DNA of 64,000 nucleotides from Anaeramoeba flamelloides (lineage: Eukaryota > Metamonada > Anaeramoebidae): positions 9,383,001 through 9,447,000 of the forward strand of contig JANTQA010000036.1 of assembly GCA_027625915.1 (NCBI GenBank), read 5' to 3'. The notes under the pieces are model-generated. The model saw only the letters and a program-made list of their open reading frames with translations. It did no database searches and was not told the origin of the DNA. Positions 23,696-36,027 of the stretch are shown in pieces (positions within the stretch are counted from its first letter, which is position 1; the number at the start of each line of letters is the position of its first letter). The position numbers were made by a program, and so were the translations under genes.

Positions 23696-24734
23696 TTAAT
23701 TTTAATGAAATTTATATATTATCATAATCTTAATTATTTTTTTCTCTTTTTTTTTATGCCTTACCTTTTTCTTTTTATTTTTTCTTTTACTTTTTCTTTT
23801 TTCTTTTTTCTTTTTCTTTTTCTTTTTCTTTTTCTTTTTTCTTTTTCTTTTTTCTTTTTTCTTTTTTTTTATGCCTTTCTTTTTCTTTTTCTTTTTTTTT
23901 TTTTTTTTTTTTCATTCTTTTTTCTATTTCTCTCTTACATTTCTTTTTCTTTAACTTTTTATATTTCATTCTTTTTATTTAATAAATTAATAAATTAGTA
24001 TTAAATATTCAAAATTATTATTATTATTTTTGTAATCGGGAAAAAGATTTTGGATCTAGAGAAATGGTTTCAAAGAATTATTTCAATCTTGATTTATTTG
24101 GTACAATCATCTGAAAAAAAAATGAAAACTTTCTTTTTCAAAAAAGTATTCAAGTTTAGAAATTGAATATAATAATCCATTTTGAGTTTATTTTTTTTTA
24201 CCTCAAGTTTTCATTTGATTTTTTGAAGATTTTTGAAAACTTGAGTAATTCCTTACAAGTTTTTTTTACTATAAAGTAAAGTTAGTATGTTTTGTTTTTA
24301 CACATAACAATTTATTGAAGAAATTACAACTCTTTTGTCAAAAATAATTTTTTCCCCAAAATTTTCAATTTTTGAAATTATTATTCTATTTATTGAAAAA
24401 TTGGTTTCGTAAGATCCTTTTTAAAAAAATCATTTATTTTGAAATTATTTCAATATCGGAAATATTTATCTTGATATTTTATCACTTTTGATTGTCAACA
24501 ACATTTCTAGAATAAGAAATATTTTTTGAAAAAAATTATTTGAAATAATTCATGAAAGAGTTGAATTGTGAAGTTATCTGACAATATTTCTTCTAGTTTT
24601 TTTAAATTTTAAATGATATTTTTTAGGTTACTTGTTTGAAAATTTGTAATCGATTTATTTAAATAATTTTTCATTCAATTATACAATATTGATTTTTTTT
24701 TATGAATTCATAGTAAAATAAAATATTTAGAGTT
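23696..24734. other. Intergenic with T-rich (CTTTTT)n tract
   Basis: Immediately downstream of the RasGEF stop, 23740-23960 is almost only T and C, with CTTTTT units. The remainder is AT-rich with no coding signal. Confidence 0.6.
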
Positions 24735-25330
24735 CAATTGATATATGTCCCTACGAACCAAAAAACACTAAAAATGGAAAACTGATCAAATACCTTCCAT
24801 TAATACAAATAAAAAAACAAAATGAAAAAATTAAAATAAATAAAGTTTCAATTTAACTTTTTCTTGAAATCATTTTTTGCCAAAATCATTGAATTAAAAC
24901 TTGAAATTATGTATATTTTTAGATTCAGTATCTTGTTTTAACTCATTTACTAAAACAAATTCTTAATTATGGGGAATTTTCTTTTCATAAAAGGCACTAA
25001 TTTGGTCCTCAAATGTTTTTTTTTAGTTTTAAATGGTAAAATTAAAAAAAAGTTAAACAAAAAAGATAAACTCTCTGGAAAAGAATTCTAATTTAATATA
25101 TTAACTTATTGGTGGATTTCAAACTTTTCTCAACCCCAATTTTTCAAAAAAAAATAAAAAAGTGCACAGTAATTTCAAAAAATAATTTTGATATTCAAAA
25201 GTTGAGAGTGTTTTTATTCTAAAAAAATTTATCTCAGTGTTTAGTTGAATTAAGTATGAAACTTAGATTTCGAAAAATATTAATCAGAAAAAAATAGTGC
25301 TTAATTTTATTAAGGACATATAAAAACCTA
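24735..25330 (-). repeat. Dispersed repeat R1, copy 2 (inverted)
   Basis: The reverse complement of this stretch matches 1490-2110. Similarity runs continuously through several blocks, including AACACTAAAAATGGAAAACT and GCCAAAATCATTGAATT. It has no coding capacity. Confidence 0.65.
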
Positions 25331-26170
25331 ATTTTAAAAAATTTGATTTCTGGAAGAAAAAAAAAAAAGTTCAGTTGATAATTTATTATAAAACTCCATT
25401 ATTTTAAAAATTATATCAAATAAAAAAATTTTTTTAACTATTTTTTTTTTGAGGTTTTTTGTTTTTAAAGTTGGGGTCTATGTATCATTATTTGATGAGG
25501 CAATATAAAAATTCAAAACCAATTTTCATATTTTTAACATCTTGTCCTATAATTTATTATATTTTTATTTAATTTAAATTATTTTTTATTTTTTTCTTTT
25601 GTATTTTGGTATGTTTCTCTTTATCTTATTGAAATGAAAAAAGTTGTAATAGATTTCGTATCATATTCATTAAATCCAAGTTTAAATGGGTTAAAAAAAA
25701 AAAAAAAAAAGGTTATATTCTAATTGACTTTTGAACTCAAAGACTTATTTTCCTTTTTGTTTGGTCAATTTTACCTTTTTATATATCAATAAAAAAACTT
25801 CAAATTCATCAATTGTTTTAGGTCCATTGAAAATCCATCTTTAAATAATTAAAAATAAAAAAAGAAAAGGATTTTTTGGAAAGATAAAAATATAAATTGT
25901 TAAAAAAAATCAGAAAATAAAAATATAATATCTTAGTTATTTATAAAAAAAAACCTAATTAAAATTGTTTTTTTTAATGAAATGGGGAGAGGAGGGGGGG
26001 GGGGTAATAATCAGTTATTTAAATTCTATTATAAGGGCTATTTATATGCCATTTTTCTTTTTAAATCGATCTTATATTTTTAATAAATTAATTTTTTTTT
26101 ACTTTGTCTAGAAAACCTTGGAACTAATATTAAAATGAAATATTCGAAAAAAAAAAAAAAAAAAAAAAGG
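25331..26170. other. Intergenic with G run
   Basis: AT-rich. A purine-rich GGGGAGAGGA tract runs into eleven G at 25994-26004. No gene is seen. Confidence 0.45.
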
Positions 26171-27200
26171 ATTATTTTATGATAATTAGTAATGAACATG
26201 TTGTAAGTAGTTCGATTTATAATATGAAGATCTGTTTTTTAATTCCTCTTCGCTATATTATTTACTATCTTTTATCATTTTTTCAATCTTTAATGGTGAA
26301 TTTTTATTTAAAATTAGTCTTATACTTCTTCAAACAACTAATTGTTCGCTTTAAAAGTCTTAAATGTATATTTTTAGGCTAAGATAAAACTAAATATTGT
26401 TGGGACAACAAAAGTTTCTATTTTTAATGTGGGTAGGTTTTGTAAGAGAATTTATTGGCAATAATGTGGTTTAACTAAATTCTAAGTAGATTAGTGTTTC
26501 TGGAAGTTATGTAGAGTGTCATCAATTACCTCATGGTTTTGTGGTTCAATAAAATTAAATAAAAATATTTTACTTATTCTTTTAAATTTTGGTAAACGAA
26601 ACAACAAGCAAGTGTACTTTTCGTATTCACTTTGCAATGGAAAAAAAAATTGATTTAAATTATTTTTTTTCAATAGGTTTTTTTTAAGTTATAATTTATT
26701 TTATCTTAACAAGAATTTTTAATTTTTTTTGAAAATTAAATAGTAAGGGGCGGGTACGGTCACCAATTGTAACGTTCTAATTTGAAATATAACTTATTAT
26801 ATAAGATATATATTTATATCTAACAATTATATCTTTTTTGGATGTAATTGTCTTGTATGGGGGTTAAAATCTGGTTAGTGTGACAACACCGCATTGTATT
26901 TCGATCAATTTCTACTCGTTTATCTATTCAATATTTGTTATTCTATTGTATACATATTAGAAAATTAGATGAAAAGATTTTTCTGAGAAATAAAAACTCA
27001 GAAAGTCATATATATGATTAATTAAAATATGAATTTTATTGCGGTTGTCGGGAATTTTTCATAGAAGATCTATAGTTCGAAAACTTGGGGTAATAACGTA
27101 TAACTACAAATAAAAAAATGAAAAATGAAAATATTTAAAATTATCTATATATATATATATATATATATTTAATATAATATAATCGTTTTTTAGTACTCCC
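26171..27200. other. Unassigned stretch, less AT-biased than its surroundings
   Basis: Short open frames on both strands (about 60-67 codons at 26179-26382 + and 26491-26673 -) occur in sequence that is visibly less AT-biased than its neighbours. It could be a decayed element, but no family motif is recognisable. A TA microsatellite lies at about 27146-27168. Confidence 0.35.
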
Positions 27201-27214
27201 ACTCTGAGAGGTAG

Positions 27215-27900
27215 TGTCTAGAATTTTTTTTAATTTGAAATAATTGAGTGAAATATTTGATTTTACACGATTCCTATAAACCCTAAAAACTAACTACTAA
27301 ATAATATCAATTATTAATCATAGATTGTGGAATTTATATTTATTATCAATAATATTTCCATTTATTTTTTAACCCCTCTCCTGTGAATTATGGAGATATG
27401 TGGTCAAGTGTCGTTAAGTTGATAATTTTTCTAGGGTTTGTCTTTTTAATTTTGTGAAGTGTTCTAGGTTTTTTTTAAGGTTTTCTATTTTAAATGGAAA
27501 ATATATAGATTTTCGTTAGGTTTTTTTGAGTTTTCTATTTATTTCGAAAATCAATAGATTTTTGTTAGGTTTTTTTTACTTTTTGAAATAAACCGAAATT
27601 TTATTAAAATTTTCTGTTCATATCAAAAAGTAAAAAAAACCTAGAACACTTCACAAATAAAATAGAAAACTCAAAAAAACCTAACGAAAATCCATTGATT
27701 TTAGAAATAAACAGAAAATTCAAGAAAACCTAACAGCACTTTTTCAGAATTCAAAAGAATGGAGAAAAATCTTTGATTTGACTCAATTCTTTTAAATTAT
27801 GTAAAAGTTAACGACGTTTTTTTTTACTTTTTGTTTTTGTTTAGAAAATCTATTGATTTTCAAATCAAAACACCATAAAAAAAAAATCTAAAGGTAAACA
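27215..27900. repeat. Foldback repeat cluster, family F, copy 2
   Basis: Repeated modules (TCGTTAGGTTTTTTTGAGTT, TTTCTATTTATTT, CTAGAACACTTCACA) are arranged head-to-head. The segments about 27480-27600 and 27610-27740 are near reverse complements. The hairpin module with CAGAATTCAAAAGAATGG lies at about 27745-27810. The same modules occur at 15165-15540 and 42062-42345. Confidence 0.7.
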
Positions 27901-28030
27901 GAGGTAATTATATTAAATCGCCTCTCTTCAATAGACAAAAATAAATAAATAAAACTTTATTATTTTTTTCATGTTTTAAAAAAAACACTTAATTACCAAT
28001 TTCATGAAACTATTCACTTGGAAAAAAAAG

Positions 28031-28460
28031 GGAAAAAGGAAAAAAAAGTTAAAACATGGTTTTTAATTGATGTACTTAAATGTTAAAAAAAAGGTAAAAT
28101 CAATTAATAAAACAAAAAATAAATAATTAAATACACAAGGGAGATTCAACACAATAACAGTTTTTCTAATATTATCTTTTTGTAAGGGATTTTTATTTGA
28201 TTGATCAATCATTAAAAATTTGTTGAAAGAATTGACTAATTTTGAGAATCTCCAAAACCTCAATCGAATTTTGCTAATCAAGGAGATTAAAATTGTATTT
28301 GTTTATTTGATTGAAAATAATAAAATGAATGAATTATTCTTTGAAGTTAATTTAATTTGTTTCTTCTTTTAATTGATTTTAATTTTCGTTTTCAGGTTTC
28401 TGTGATTCTGTTAATGTTTTACAACTAAAATTTTGTTGAACTTTTTTTTTCCTTTTTCAC
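28031..28460. mobile_element. MITE-like element, family B, copy 2
   Basis: Imperfect inverted ends at 28031-28070 and 28422-28459 (GGAAAAAGGAAAAAAAAGTT and its complement) enclose sequence that matches family B copy 1 (12073-12458) in the same orientation. It ends about 260 bp from the ARL8 stop codon. Confidence 0.65.
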
Positions 28461-28717
28461 TTTTTTTCCAAAATGATTAACAACTTTTTTAATTATTTTT
28501 GGACTAATCTATTACCAACTTCCATTTTGAATAGACATAAAAATCGATAAATCAATTTTCTAAAAGGATCAAATGTAAATAAAAAAAATAATCTAAAATC
28601 CTTGTTCTGGTTAATAATAATAAAAATCAATAAAAAAAGGATTTGAAGATGATATTTCAAAAATTTAAAATTCTTTTTATTACTTTTAAGATTTTTTTTG
28701 TTTTTGTCAATAATTAT

Positions 28718-31307
28718 TTAATCTTCATCTGAATCTTCAATCATTACAACAGTTGGTTTCTTTTTCTTTCTTTTTTTCTTTTTTTTTTTGGGTTTTTTGC
28801 TAATCACAGAAATCTCGTCAGAATCTGATTTTGTTTCTTTTTCTTCTTGTTCTTGTTCTTGTTCTTGTTCTTGTTGTTCTTCTTCTTGTTGTTCTTGTTG
28901 CTTATCTTGATCTTGTTCTTGTTTTTTTTCAATTTCTTGTACGTCATCCTTTTCCTTTTCCGTGTTATTGTTTTTTATGTTTTGGATATTTTTATTTATT
29001 TCTTTAATTTCATTTTTTAATGATGAACCAACAGTTTCATTTTCATTGTTTTTTTCCTTTTCCTTTTCATTTTCATTTTCCTTTTCATTTTCCTTTTCAT
29101 TTTCCTTTTCCTTTTCCTTTTCATTTTCATTTTCCGTTTTCTTTTCTTTTTCTTTTGAACTATGTTTATGTTTATGCTTGTGTTTGTGTTTGTGTTTGTG
29201 TTTGTGTTTCTTTTTTGAGCTTTTTGTTTCTTGATTTTCATTGTTTGTTTTTTCTGTTTTTTGTTTTTTCCTTTTTGGTTTTTTTGATTTAATTTTTGTT
29301 TCAATTTTTTCATCTTCCTCATCACTTGTACTCACAAAATCATCACTGTCTTCATCATCAAGAGCAAATTGATCTTCAACAGAAGTTTCTGGTTTTTTGG
29401 AATGTTTAATTAGCCATTTCATCATAACATTTAAATTATTTTTATTCTTGGCACTAACAGAATAACAACACACTTCTCGATCTTTGATTTTTTCTAATTC
29501 CATTAATTCTATTAATCTTTTAACTGGTATGGCCTTTGGTAAATCATTTTTATTTCCTAAAACAAGCAATGGAATCCTTCTTAATGCTTGTTTACTACAA
29601 AGTTCTCTCAATTCTTTTTTGGATTCTTTAATTTTTTTTTTGTCATTACTATCTACAACATAAACAATCACATTTACTCCTTTACAATATCTTTCCCAAA
29701 CTAAAATACATTAATTTTTTTAGAAAATACAGATTTTTATTTCGTTGTTTGTTTGTTTAATTGTTTGTTTAATTATTTGCTTGATTAATTCCAAAATTTA
29801 ACTAAAGTAACTGTAAAAAAGTGTGAACAAAAGAGTTTTTGAATAAAGCACAAAAAATATGTATATTGAGGTTTTTCAGCTGTTTTAAAGATCCTTTTTG
29901 AAAACTTTTTGTTCACTCTTTTTTAAAACTACTCCTATCAGCAATTAGCTGAGATATTATTTTCAAAAATTAATAATTTTCGTCTTTTCAAATCGATGTT
30001 ATAAAGTAAAGAAGTTGATTTAATTCACATTCGTCAAATTTAGGTATTGCTTTTTGTGAATAAGATTCTGAAAAGGTTTTGGTTTTTTGTGCTTTGGTTG
30101 TGTTTTTTCTTTTTGGAATTATGTTGGATTTAGGGAAAATGAAAAAAAAAAAAAAAATTTGGTTGAAAAGAATTTTCTTGGGTGGTACGTACAACTGTTG
30201 TAAAAAAGTGTCAACTACAAGTCATTTAAGTGAGACTCCAAACTATTTAATTCATCCTTTTTAAGTAGTTTGGGAAACACTTTCAAAAACTTTTAGTTCA
30301 CGTTTTTTTTAAAACAATTGCACTGGTATCGAAAGAGTTTTTTGAAGCATATGAGAATATTTGTACAAAGTTTTTCAAAAAAATGCAATTGAAACAATCT
30401 AATTTTTTCAGAATTGAAATCAAAAAACAAGTCCCTTTTACCAAAATCTTTCTTCCAAATAAGAGAAAATGAAAAACCAATTAAAAAGAAAAAAAATTTT
30501 AAATAAAAACCTTTTCTATATTTAAGTTGACCAGAAATATCCCAAGTTTTAATTGAAGCACGTCCCTTTTTAAATTTGCTTGTATTAAACCCTATTGTTG
30601 GTGAAATATCTTCATCAAAAGATCCTCCCTATTTTATTTTGTTTTTTTTGTTTGTTTGTTTGTTTGTTAATTCAAGAAGAATTGATCCAACGTATTAGCA
30701 ATTTCATAAAAAAAAAGAAACAAAGTACATTATTTGTTGTCAATTTTGAATCTTGAAGAAATGAAAGATCAACTTAAAACTTCTTTTTAAAATGTTTTTT
30801 TATTAATTTGACTTTATCCCAAATAAAACCTTCTTATTAAAAGTGAATTATATTTTTTTTTTTTAACAAGGTTCAAATCGCATTTCTAAAAGTTTAAAAG
30901 TCTCAAAATTGGATGTGTTTTTATTATTTTTCATCTTTAGTTTTTTTTTTTTTGAAAAGAGATCTTTCCAAAAGAAATTATTAAAAAAAGGAAAAACAAA
31001 AAAAGGCGGTTGGTTGTTTAATTTTTTGATACTTACCGCAATAACACGAAGAAGGGTAGTCTTTCCTGCACCCTGAATACCAACCATCGTCACTTCAATT
31101 TCTTGACTCCAAAAAGAACTTTTTGTTATTTTAGATTAAAAAACAAATACGAGTTGTAATTTTTTAATTAAAAGGAACGAGTTACACCAGAAGATCGTTG
31201 CCAAAAAATTAGAAAAAAATAACATTTGGGTGTAGTAAAATTTAATTCTTAACATACCGTATTAACCATTCTTTAAAGTCACTGAAAAGTCTTGCAATAA
31301 AAGCCAT
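28718..31307 (-). CDS. ARL8: ARL8-like small GTPase with long charged C-terminal tail
   Basis: ARL8 is an Arf-family GTPase that recruits motor adaptors to lysosomes. I place four exons on the minus strand: 31307-31258, 31118-31037, 30628-30511 and 29700-28718 (GT-AG), giving 410 residues. The G domain occupies residues 1-186, the usual full length of ARL8. It has Walker A GIQGAGKT (30-37), switch I Thr55 in PTIGFN, DxxGQ as WDISGQ (73-78), WERYCKGVN after it, NKND (133-136) and SVSAK (164-168). The N-terminus MAFIARLFSDFKEWL fits an amphipathic helix without Gly2. Residues 187-410 are an added tail: acidic Ser/Asp, Lys-His repeats, Lys-Glu-Asn repeats, Gln-Glu repeats, a Lys-rich stretch and an acidic end. 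The first three exons are small, so the gene would be truncated if only long frames were called. The GTPase assignment is strong; what the tail does is unknown. Confidence 0.9.
29810..30320. repeat. Two short inverted-repeat units in ARL8 intron 3
   Basis: Within the 810-bp third intron, 29812-29930 has complementary ends (AAGTGTGAACAAAAGAG and AAACTTTTTGTTCACTC). A related unit lies at about 30193-30315 (AAAAAAGTGTCAACTAC and AACTTTTAGTTCACG). They look like two copies of a roughly 120-bp hairpin-forming element. Confidence 0.5.
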
Positions 31308-31679
31308 ATAAAATAAAAAAAATGATAAAAAATAATTCTGTTTTTGGTTTTATCTGTTTTGTTTTTTTGTCAAACAAATGATACAGTTTTCAGGAATCAG
31401 TGACCTTAATTTTTTTTTCAAAAGTTTTATTTCAACCCTATAACTCAAACCCTATCTATTTAAAATGAACAAGCAAAAAATAGGGAAGAAAAATTTTTTT
31501 TTCTTCGTTTATTTTTTTCTGAAATAACTTAAAGCTAAAATGGGTTTTATTCTCTTTTTGTCAAATAATCTTAATTTTTTCGATTATTACCTTTGGATTG
31601 TCAAAAAGGAGTGGTTTTATGACAAAGAGTAGAATTCTGAGAGTGTTAGAACCAAATCTTTGAAAGGATAAGTATACAT
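31308..31679. other. Intergenic upstream of ARL8
   Basis: AT-rich. It should contain the ARL8 promoter on the minus strand; no element is recognisable. Confidence 0.4.
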
Positions 31680-32900
31680 CAAAAAATCTTCAAGGAAATT
31701 TAACAGCAAATTCAAAAAAATTTTAACCTCATCTTGAAATTGAAAAAAAAAAAGTAAAAGTTTGATAACCATAAAAACCAATCTTATGTTTTATGAAATT
31801 TTCCGAAATGAAGTCTTGTTTTTATAAGTTTGATCCCTTTTTTTGATTTTTGATAAGTTCTAAAATCCAACTAATTTCCAAATTATTTTAAAAAAATTAT
31901 TTTCAAGGAAGAAGAAAGATATTCTATTATCTTTAAATGAAGTATACTAAAATATACTTTAAAATAATAAGTGCCCTATTTTTTGAAATAACCCAGTCTA
32001 AAAAATCTAGTTAATTTCAAAAAAAATTCAATAATTATTTTAAACTTGAAAAAAATAAAGTTTTTTGATTCCAAGAACTGTTCTTATTAATTTTTTTTTT
32101 TTCTTGAATAAAAAAATACGAGAAAAAGAACCAAACAATCAAATAAAAAATTCTCCCAAAATACTTTTTTAAAACCTGGAAAATTCAACTTATAATCCAA
32201 TGAAATACTTTTTAATTTGATTATTTATAATCAATAATTATAAACTCCAATATTAATTTCCCAAGTTGGTTATTTACCATATAAGATTAAATGTATCGAT
32301 AGACTTTAAAATTATTTCTCAAAATTTTTCAAGATGATCAAACCAATAAAACAGATTCTAATTTATAAATCTAATAATAAAAAAAATAATAGATATTATC
32401 AAAAAATTGATTTTTATATAGAAGTCCATTGTTCGTACTTTGGATAGGAAAAAGAAAATTTAATAGTTTTTAAAATTTCAAGAAATTTAATAAATACAAT
32501 AAAATTAAATAATAATTTTTTTCAGGTCTTCAAGGATTCAATTTCTGATTTATTTTTCTTGAAATTTTAATACAAAATAAAAGTTCTACTGATATTTTTT
32601 GGTATAGAATCTTTGAAATAGCTTAATTAAGTTATGATCTTGTTTGTTTGTAATTTTGGAATTTAAAAACCATACAAAATCTTCGAAAATCATTTTTATT
32701 TTTATGAAATCACACTTTGGGTTAAAATTAATCGGGAAACAAGGAACTCTTTTTCAAATTAATACCTCATATTTCTAAAGTTGATAAAGGGTTTCAATTA
32801 TCAAATTTAATTGTATCTTGTGTATATAATTACTCTATTACCTTTAGTAAAAACTATAAATATCGTATATTAGTCCCTTAATCTGTTGCAAATTGAAAAA
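31680..32900 (+). repeat. Dispersed repeat R2, copy 1
   Basis: About 1.2 kb resembles 61230-62480 in the same orientation. Shared landmarks include a CAATAATTATTxTAAACTT block, CAGGAACAGTTC/CAAGAACTGTTC, GAGAAAxACAACCAAAC, AAAACCTGxAAAATxxAACT and GTTGATAAAGG. No coding region or terminal repeat is visible. Confidence 0.6.
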
Positions 32901-34008
32901 AAAAAACCAATAAACTTAATATCAAATTCAAAAAGGTTTATGTGCATCTTTGAATTGTAAAATAAAGTATAAATAAAATTATAACTGTTTAAATAACATG
33001 AGGACTTTTTTAAAACTTCAAAAAAGTTTTTTTTTGTTCAAAAAGCTATTATTTTTTGAAAGTTTTCAATCTTAAAAAAACCAGTACTCAACCTTTAGAT
33101 GTGAATCAGGGGTTGGATCTTGAAGAAAATTGCTTTTTATAATATCGAAAAATATACACTCTATGATACAGATTGTTGTTAAATAAATTTTTTTATTTTT
33201 TTTATTTTGTGCAATGCAACCTTAGTTATGTGTTATTATCCGTAATGTGTGTTTTTAAATGTTATTGAATAATAAATGAAAATTGGGACTGGTTTATCAA
33301 GTTTTTAATAAACATTATTATCATACTGTTTTTTTTTTTTTTTTTTTTGAATGGTATTTCATTACAGTGGATTTTTTTCTTAAATAGGAGTATTTTTGTT
33401 TCTTGAAAAGTTCTTTTATAAGATATATTTTTCTTTATACTGTTTTTGGGAAACTATATATTTTTACAAAATCAGACAACAATTATATATTTGTGTGGTT
33501 TAAATAAAATGCCGATTTGTTTTAACCCATGTCTGAAAAATAGGACTATATTTCGTTTTAAGAATTTCTTTCCAATAATCTTGCTTTGAGATACGATTAA
33601 TTTATTTCTTTATTGTTTATTATCACATTATTTGATCATTTATTGTATAGATTTCCTAGAAATAAGAAAGATCAAATTTGATTTTTTTTCTCAAAAGTTA
33701 AAGTTAATTTTTGAGAAATATCTTGTATTTCAAAAAAATTAAAAAATTTCATAAAAATTTTCAATAATTTCCGTTCTTAAATTAAATTTTAATTAAAAAT
33801 ATAAGGATTCTACCTTTAAAATTGATTCGACATGTGTAATATATTGGTGGGTAAATTGGATGTTGTATTTGAACAAGAATAAAAAAATCATGGATTTTAT
33901 TGTTAAAATAGATACAATACTTTGTATACTCATTTTTTTGATCCACTCTATCAGTTGTTATAATTTGACCCAAAAAAAAAAAAAAAAAATAGAGTTACTT
34001 TTTTACTT
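32901..34008. other. Intergenic, nothing recognised
   Basis: AT-rich with homopolymer runs. Two short overlapping frames on opposite strands near 33780-34078 show no motif. Confidence 0.4.
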
Positions 34009-35594
34009 CAAAATCTTTATTGGTGTTTTAAGAAAGAGAGTCTTTCAAAGAATTCAAGCTTTACAACATAAAAGTTAATTCTTGAAGTTAGTTCATGATT
34101 TTTTGGATCTGTAATTCACAAATTAAAATATTTTTTTTTTTAGAAAAAGCGTAGTTGATTGGCTTTTTTTTATGTTTTTATTCTTGGAAATGTTTACAAA
34201 TAATAACCATTCACAATAATTGAGTTCGGATGGGTCTCTTGAATTATTGTATTTCCTTTCTTAATTATTTAAAAATATTAATTACAAAAAGAAAGTAAAA
34301 ACGAATAGGATAAAGATTGTTTTGTTTGCAGTTTTTTAGGGGGGTGGAAGTGAGATTTTAAAGTAAAGTATTGAAAAAAAAGTTACCTATTATGACAATA
34401 ATCATATTTAAAAATAACCATGTTTAAAATTTTGAATTGTTAATATTATTATTTTACAATTAATTTATCAAAATATTTATTTCAATTTCCAAACTATAAA
34501 TTAATTCAGACTGTTACAACCAAATTATTAGAGTAAAATTTTTGTTTTCGAACTTACAATGGTAGTTTAATAAATGACTGATAAAATATTATAACTAAAG
34601 GTTTAGTTAAATATTTTAGGGTTTTTAGCAAATTATTATCATATAAAGATATTTTGGGAGAATTTGAACTAAAAAATTTCGTTTTTTAATTGGAAAATAA
34701 TAGTAGTAAAATTCTTTTGTAATTGTCAATAAAAAAAAATCAACCATTTTATTTATCTAATCAAAAATTTGAAAATTATAATTCAAACCCTGATTAGAAT
34801 AATGGTTAATGAAATTCCACTTGTTCAAAAAAAAATTCAATCAATCTAAAAACAAGAATAAAAATTATCATTTTCCAAACTCCAGCAAAGATCCCAATAA
34901 ATCTATTGTTTTTCAAAATATATAGATCTACTCAGGATTATCAAACAATTAAAGATGTTTTCTATAGAAACACCAACTTTAATGAACTTTAGGTAGGTTT
35001 ATTACTGGGTTCATAATAAATTTGATAATTTATAAAAAGGATTTGATTACTATGATTATCCAATTAAAAAATGAAAATTTTTCGTTCACATTCTCCCAAA
35101 ATATTTTTCTAATCTATTAGTAGAAAGACAACCCAAAGATCTTGGTAGTGTTGTTTAGATATGATATTTTCAGACATTAAATGAAACTTTCTTTGTGAAC
35201 ATTAAGACAGAATTTTTACTATGATAGTTGGGTTGTAACAGTAATAATTAATTTATATTTTGAAAATTGAAATAAAAATTTTCATTTATAAATTGGATAA
35301 TAACAGTCTAAATATTTGCAATTACACAAAAATTTTACGAATGTTATCAATTAAAAATCTTATCAGGTGTTATTTTCATGATATTTCTTTTTTTCAAGGC
35401 TCTCAAACAAAAAAAAATCAAAATGAAAAAAAAAAAAAATCCAATCACCTACCCTCAATCTAATAAAAAAATTATTTTCATTTGTGAATTACAGATCCAC
35501 AAAATCATGAACTAACTTCAAGAATTAACTTTTATGTTGTAAAGCTTGAATTCTTTGAAAGAGTCTCTGTTTTTAAACACTGATAAAGATTTTG
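34009..35594. mobile_element. Inverted-repeat element with about 165-bp arms
   Basis: 34009-34173 and 35427-35594 are inverted copies. About 120 bp are nearly identical (TTCAAAGAATTCAAGCTTTA, AACTTCAAGAATTAACTTTT), with weaker similarity inward. The 1.25-kb interior has no recognisable transposase. The high arm identity suggests a younger insertion than most repeats here. Confidence 0.65.
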
Positions 35595-36027
35595 AAAATC
35601 GATTTCTCATTCATCATAAAGAAGAAAATCAAATTTTTCTAATTAATTTGGAATCTAACTTGAAGACTACAATCGTCGGCTTGTCTCTTTGTCACTCTGT
35701 TGACTGTTACCAAAAATTAAAGTAAAGAAAGGGGAATCTTAAAAAAATACAATACCTTCTCGTTTAAAAATATTGAGTTAAGTAACCCAAAAAGAAGACA
35801 AAATAAAATAAAAGAGGATGAAAACAATATATTGTCTCGAAGTGAAGCAAATACGAAAAAACCATTCCAAGTAAATTGTGAGAAAAATAAAATATTTTTA
35901 GAATTAGATACAATGAAGATTTTCATCCAAAAAATTGCGATACAAAACAAAATACTCAAAACACTGGGATTTTTCACAATTAACAGGAAACAAAATAATC
36001 AAGATTTATTTTTTAAAATTTACTAAA
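35595..36027. other. Upstream region of the MST/Hippo kinase gene
   Basis: Contains short A-rich open frames only. The region directly before the start codon at 36028 presumably holds promoter and 5' UTR. Confidence 0.4.

Noticed and set aside
26179-26673. Overlapping short frames on both strands
   Set aside because: Possible decayed element, but no family could be recognised, so no gene is called.
26700-26900. Purine-rich stretch followed by TGTAACG, resembling the edge of a retroelement terminal repeat
   Set aside because: No second copy of the putative terminal repeat and no recognisable element proteins were found in the window.
29157-29210. Regular 6-bp repeats (Lys-His codons) as a CRISPR-like array
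   Set aside because: They are in-frame codons of the ARL8 tail in a eukaryotic gene; there are no spacers.
30863-31036. 76-codon minus frame containing GIQGAGKT read as a separate small protein
   Set aside because: It is ARL8 exon 2 read through into intron 2. The donor at 31036 fits the gene model.
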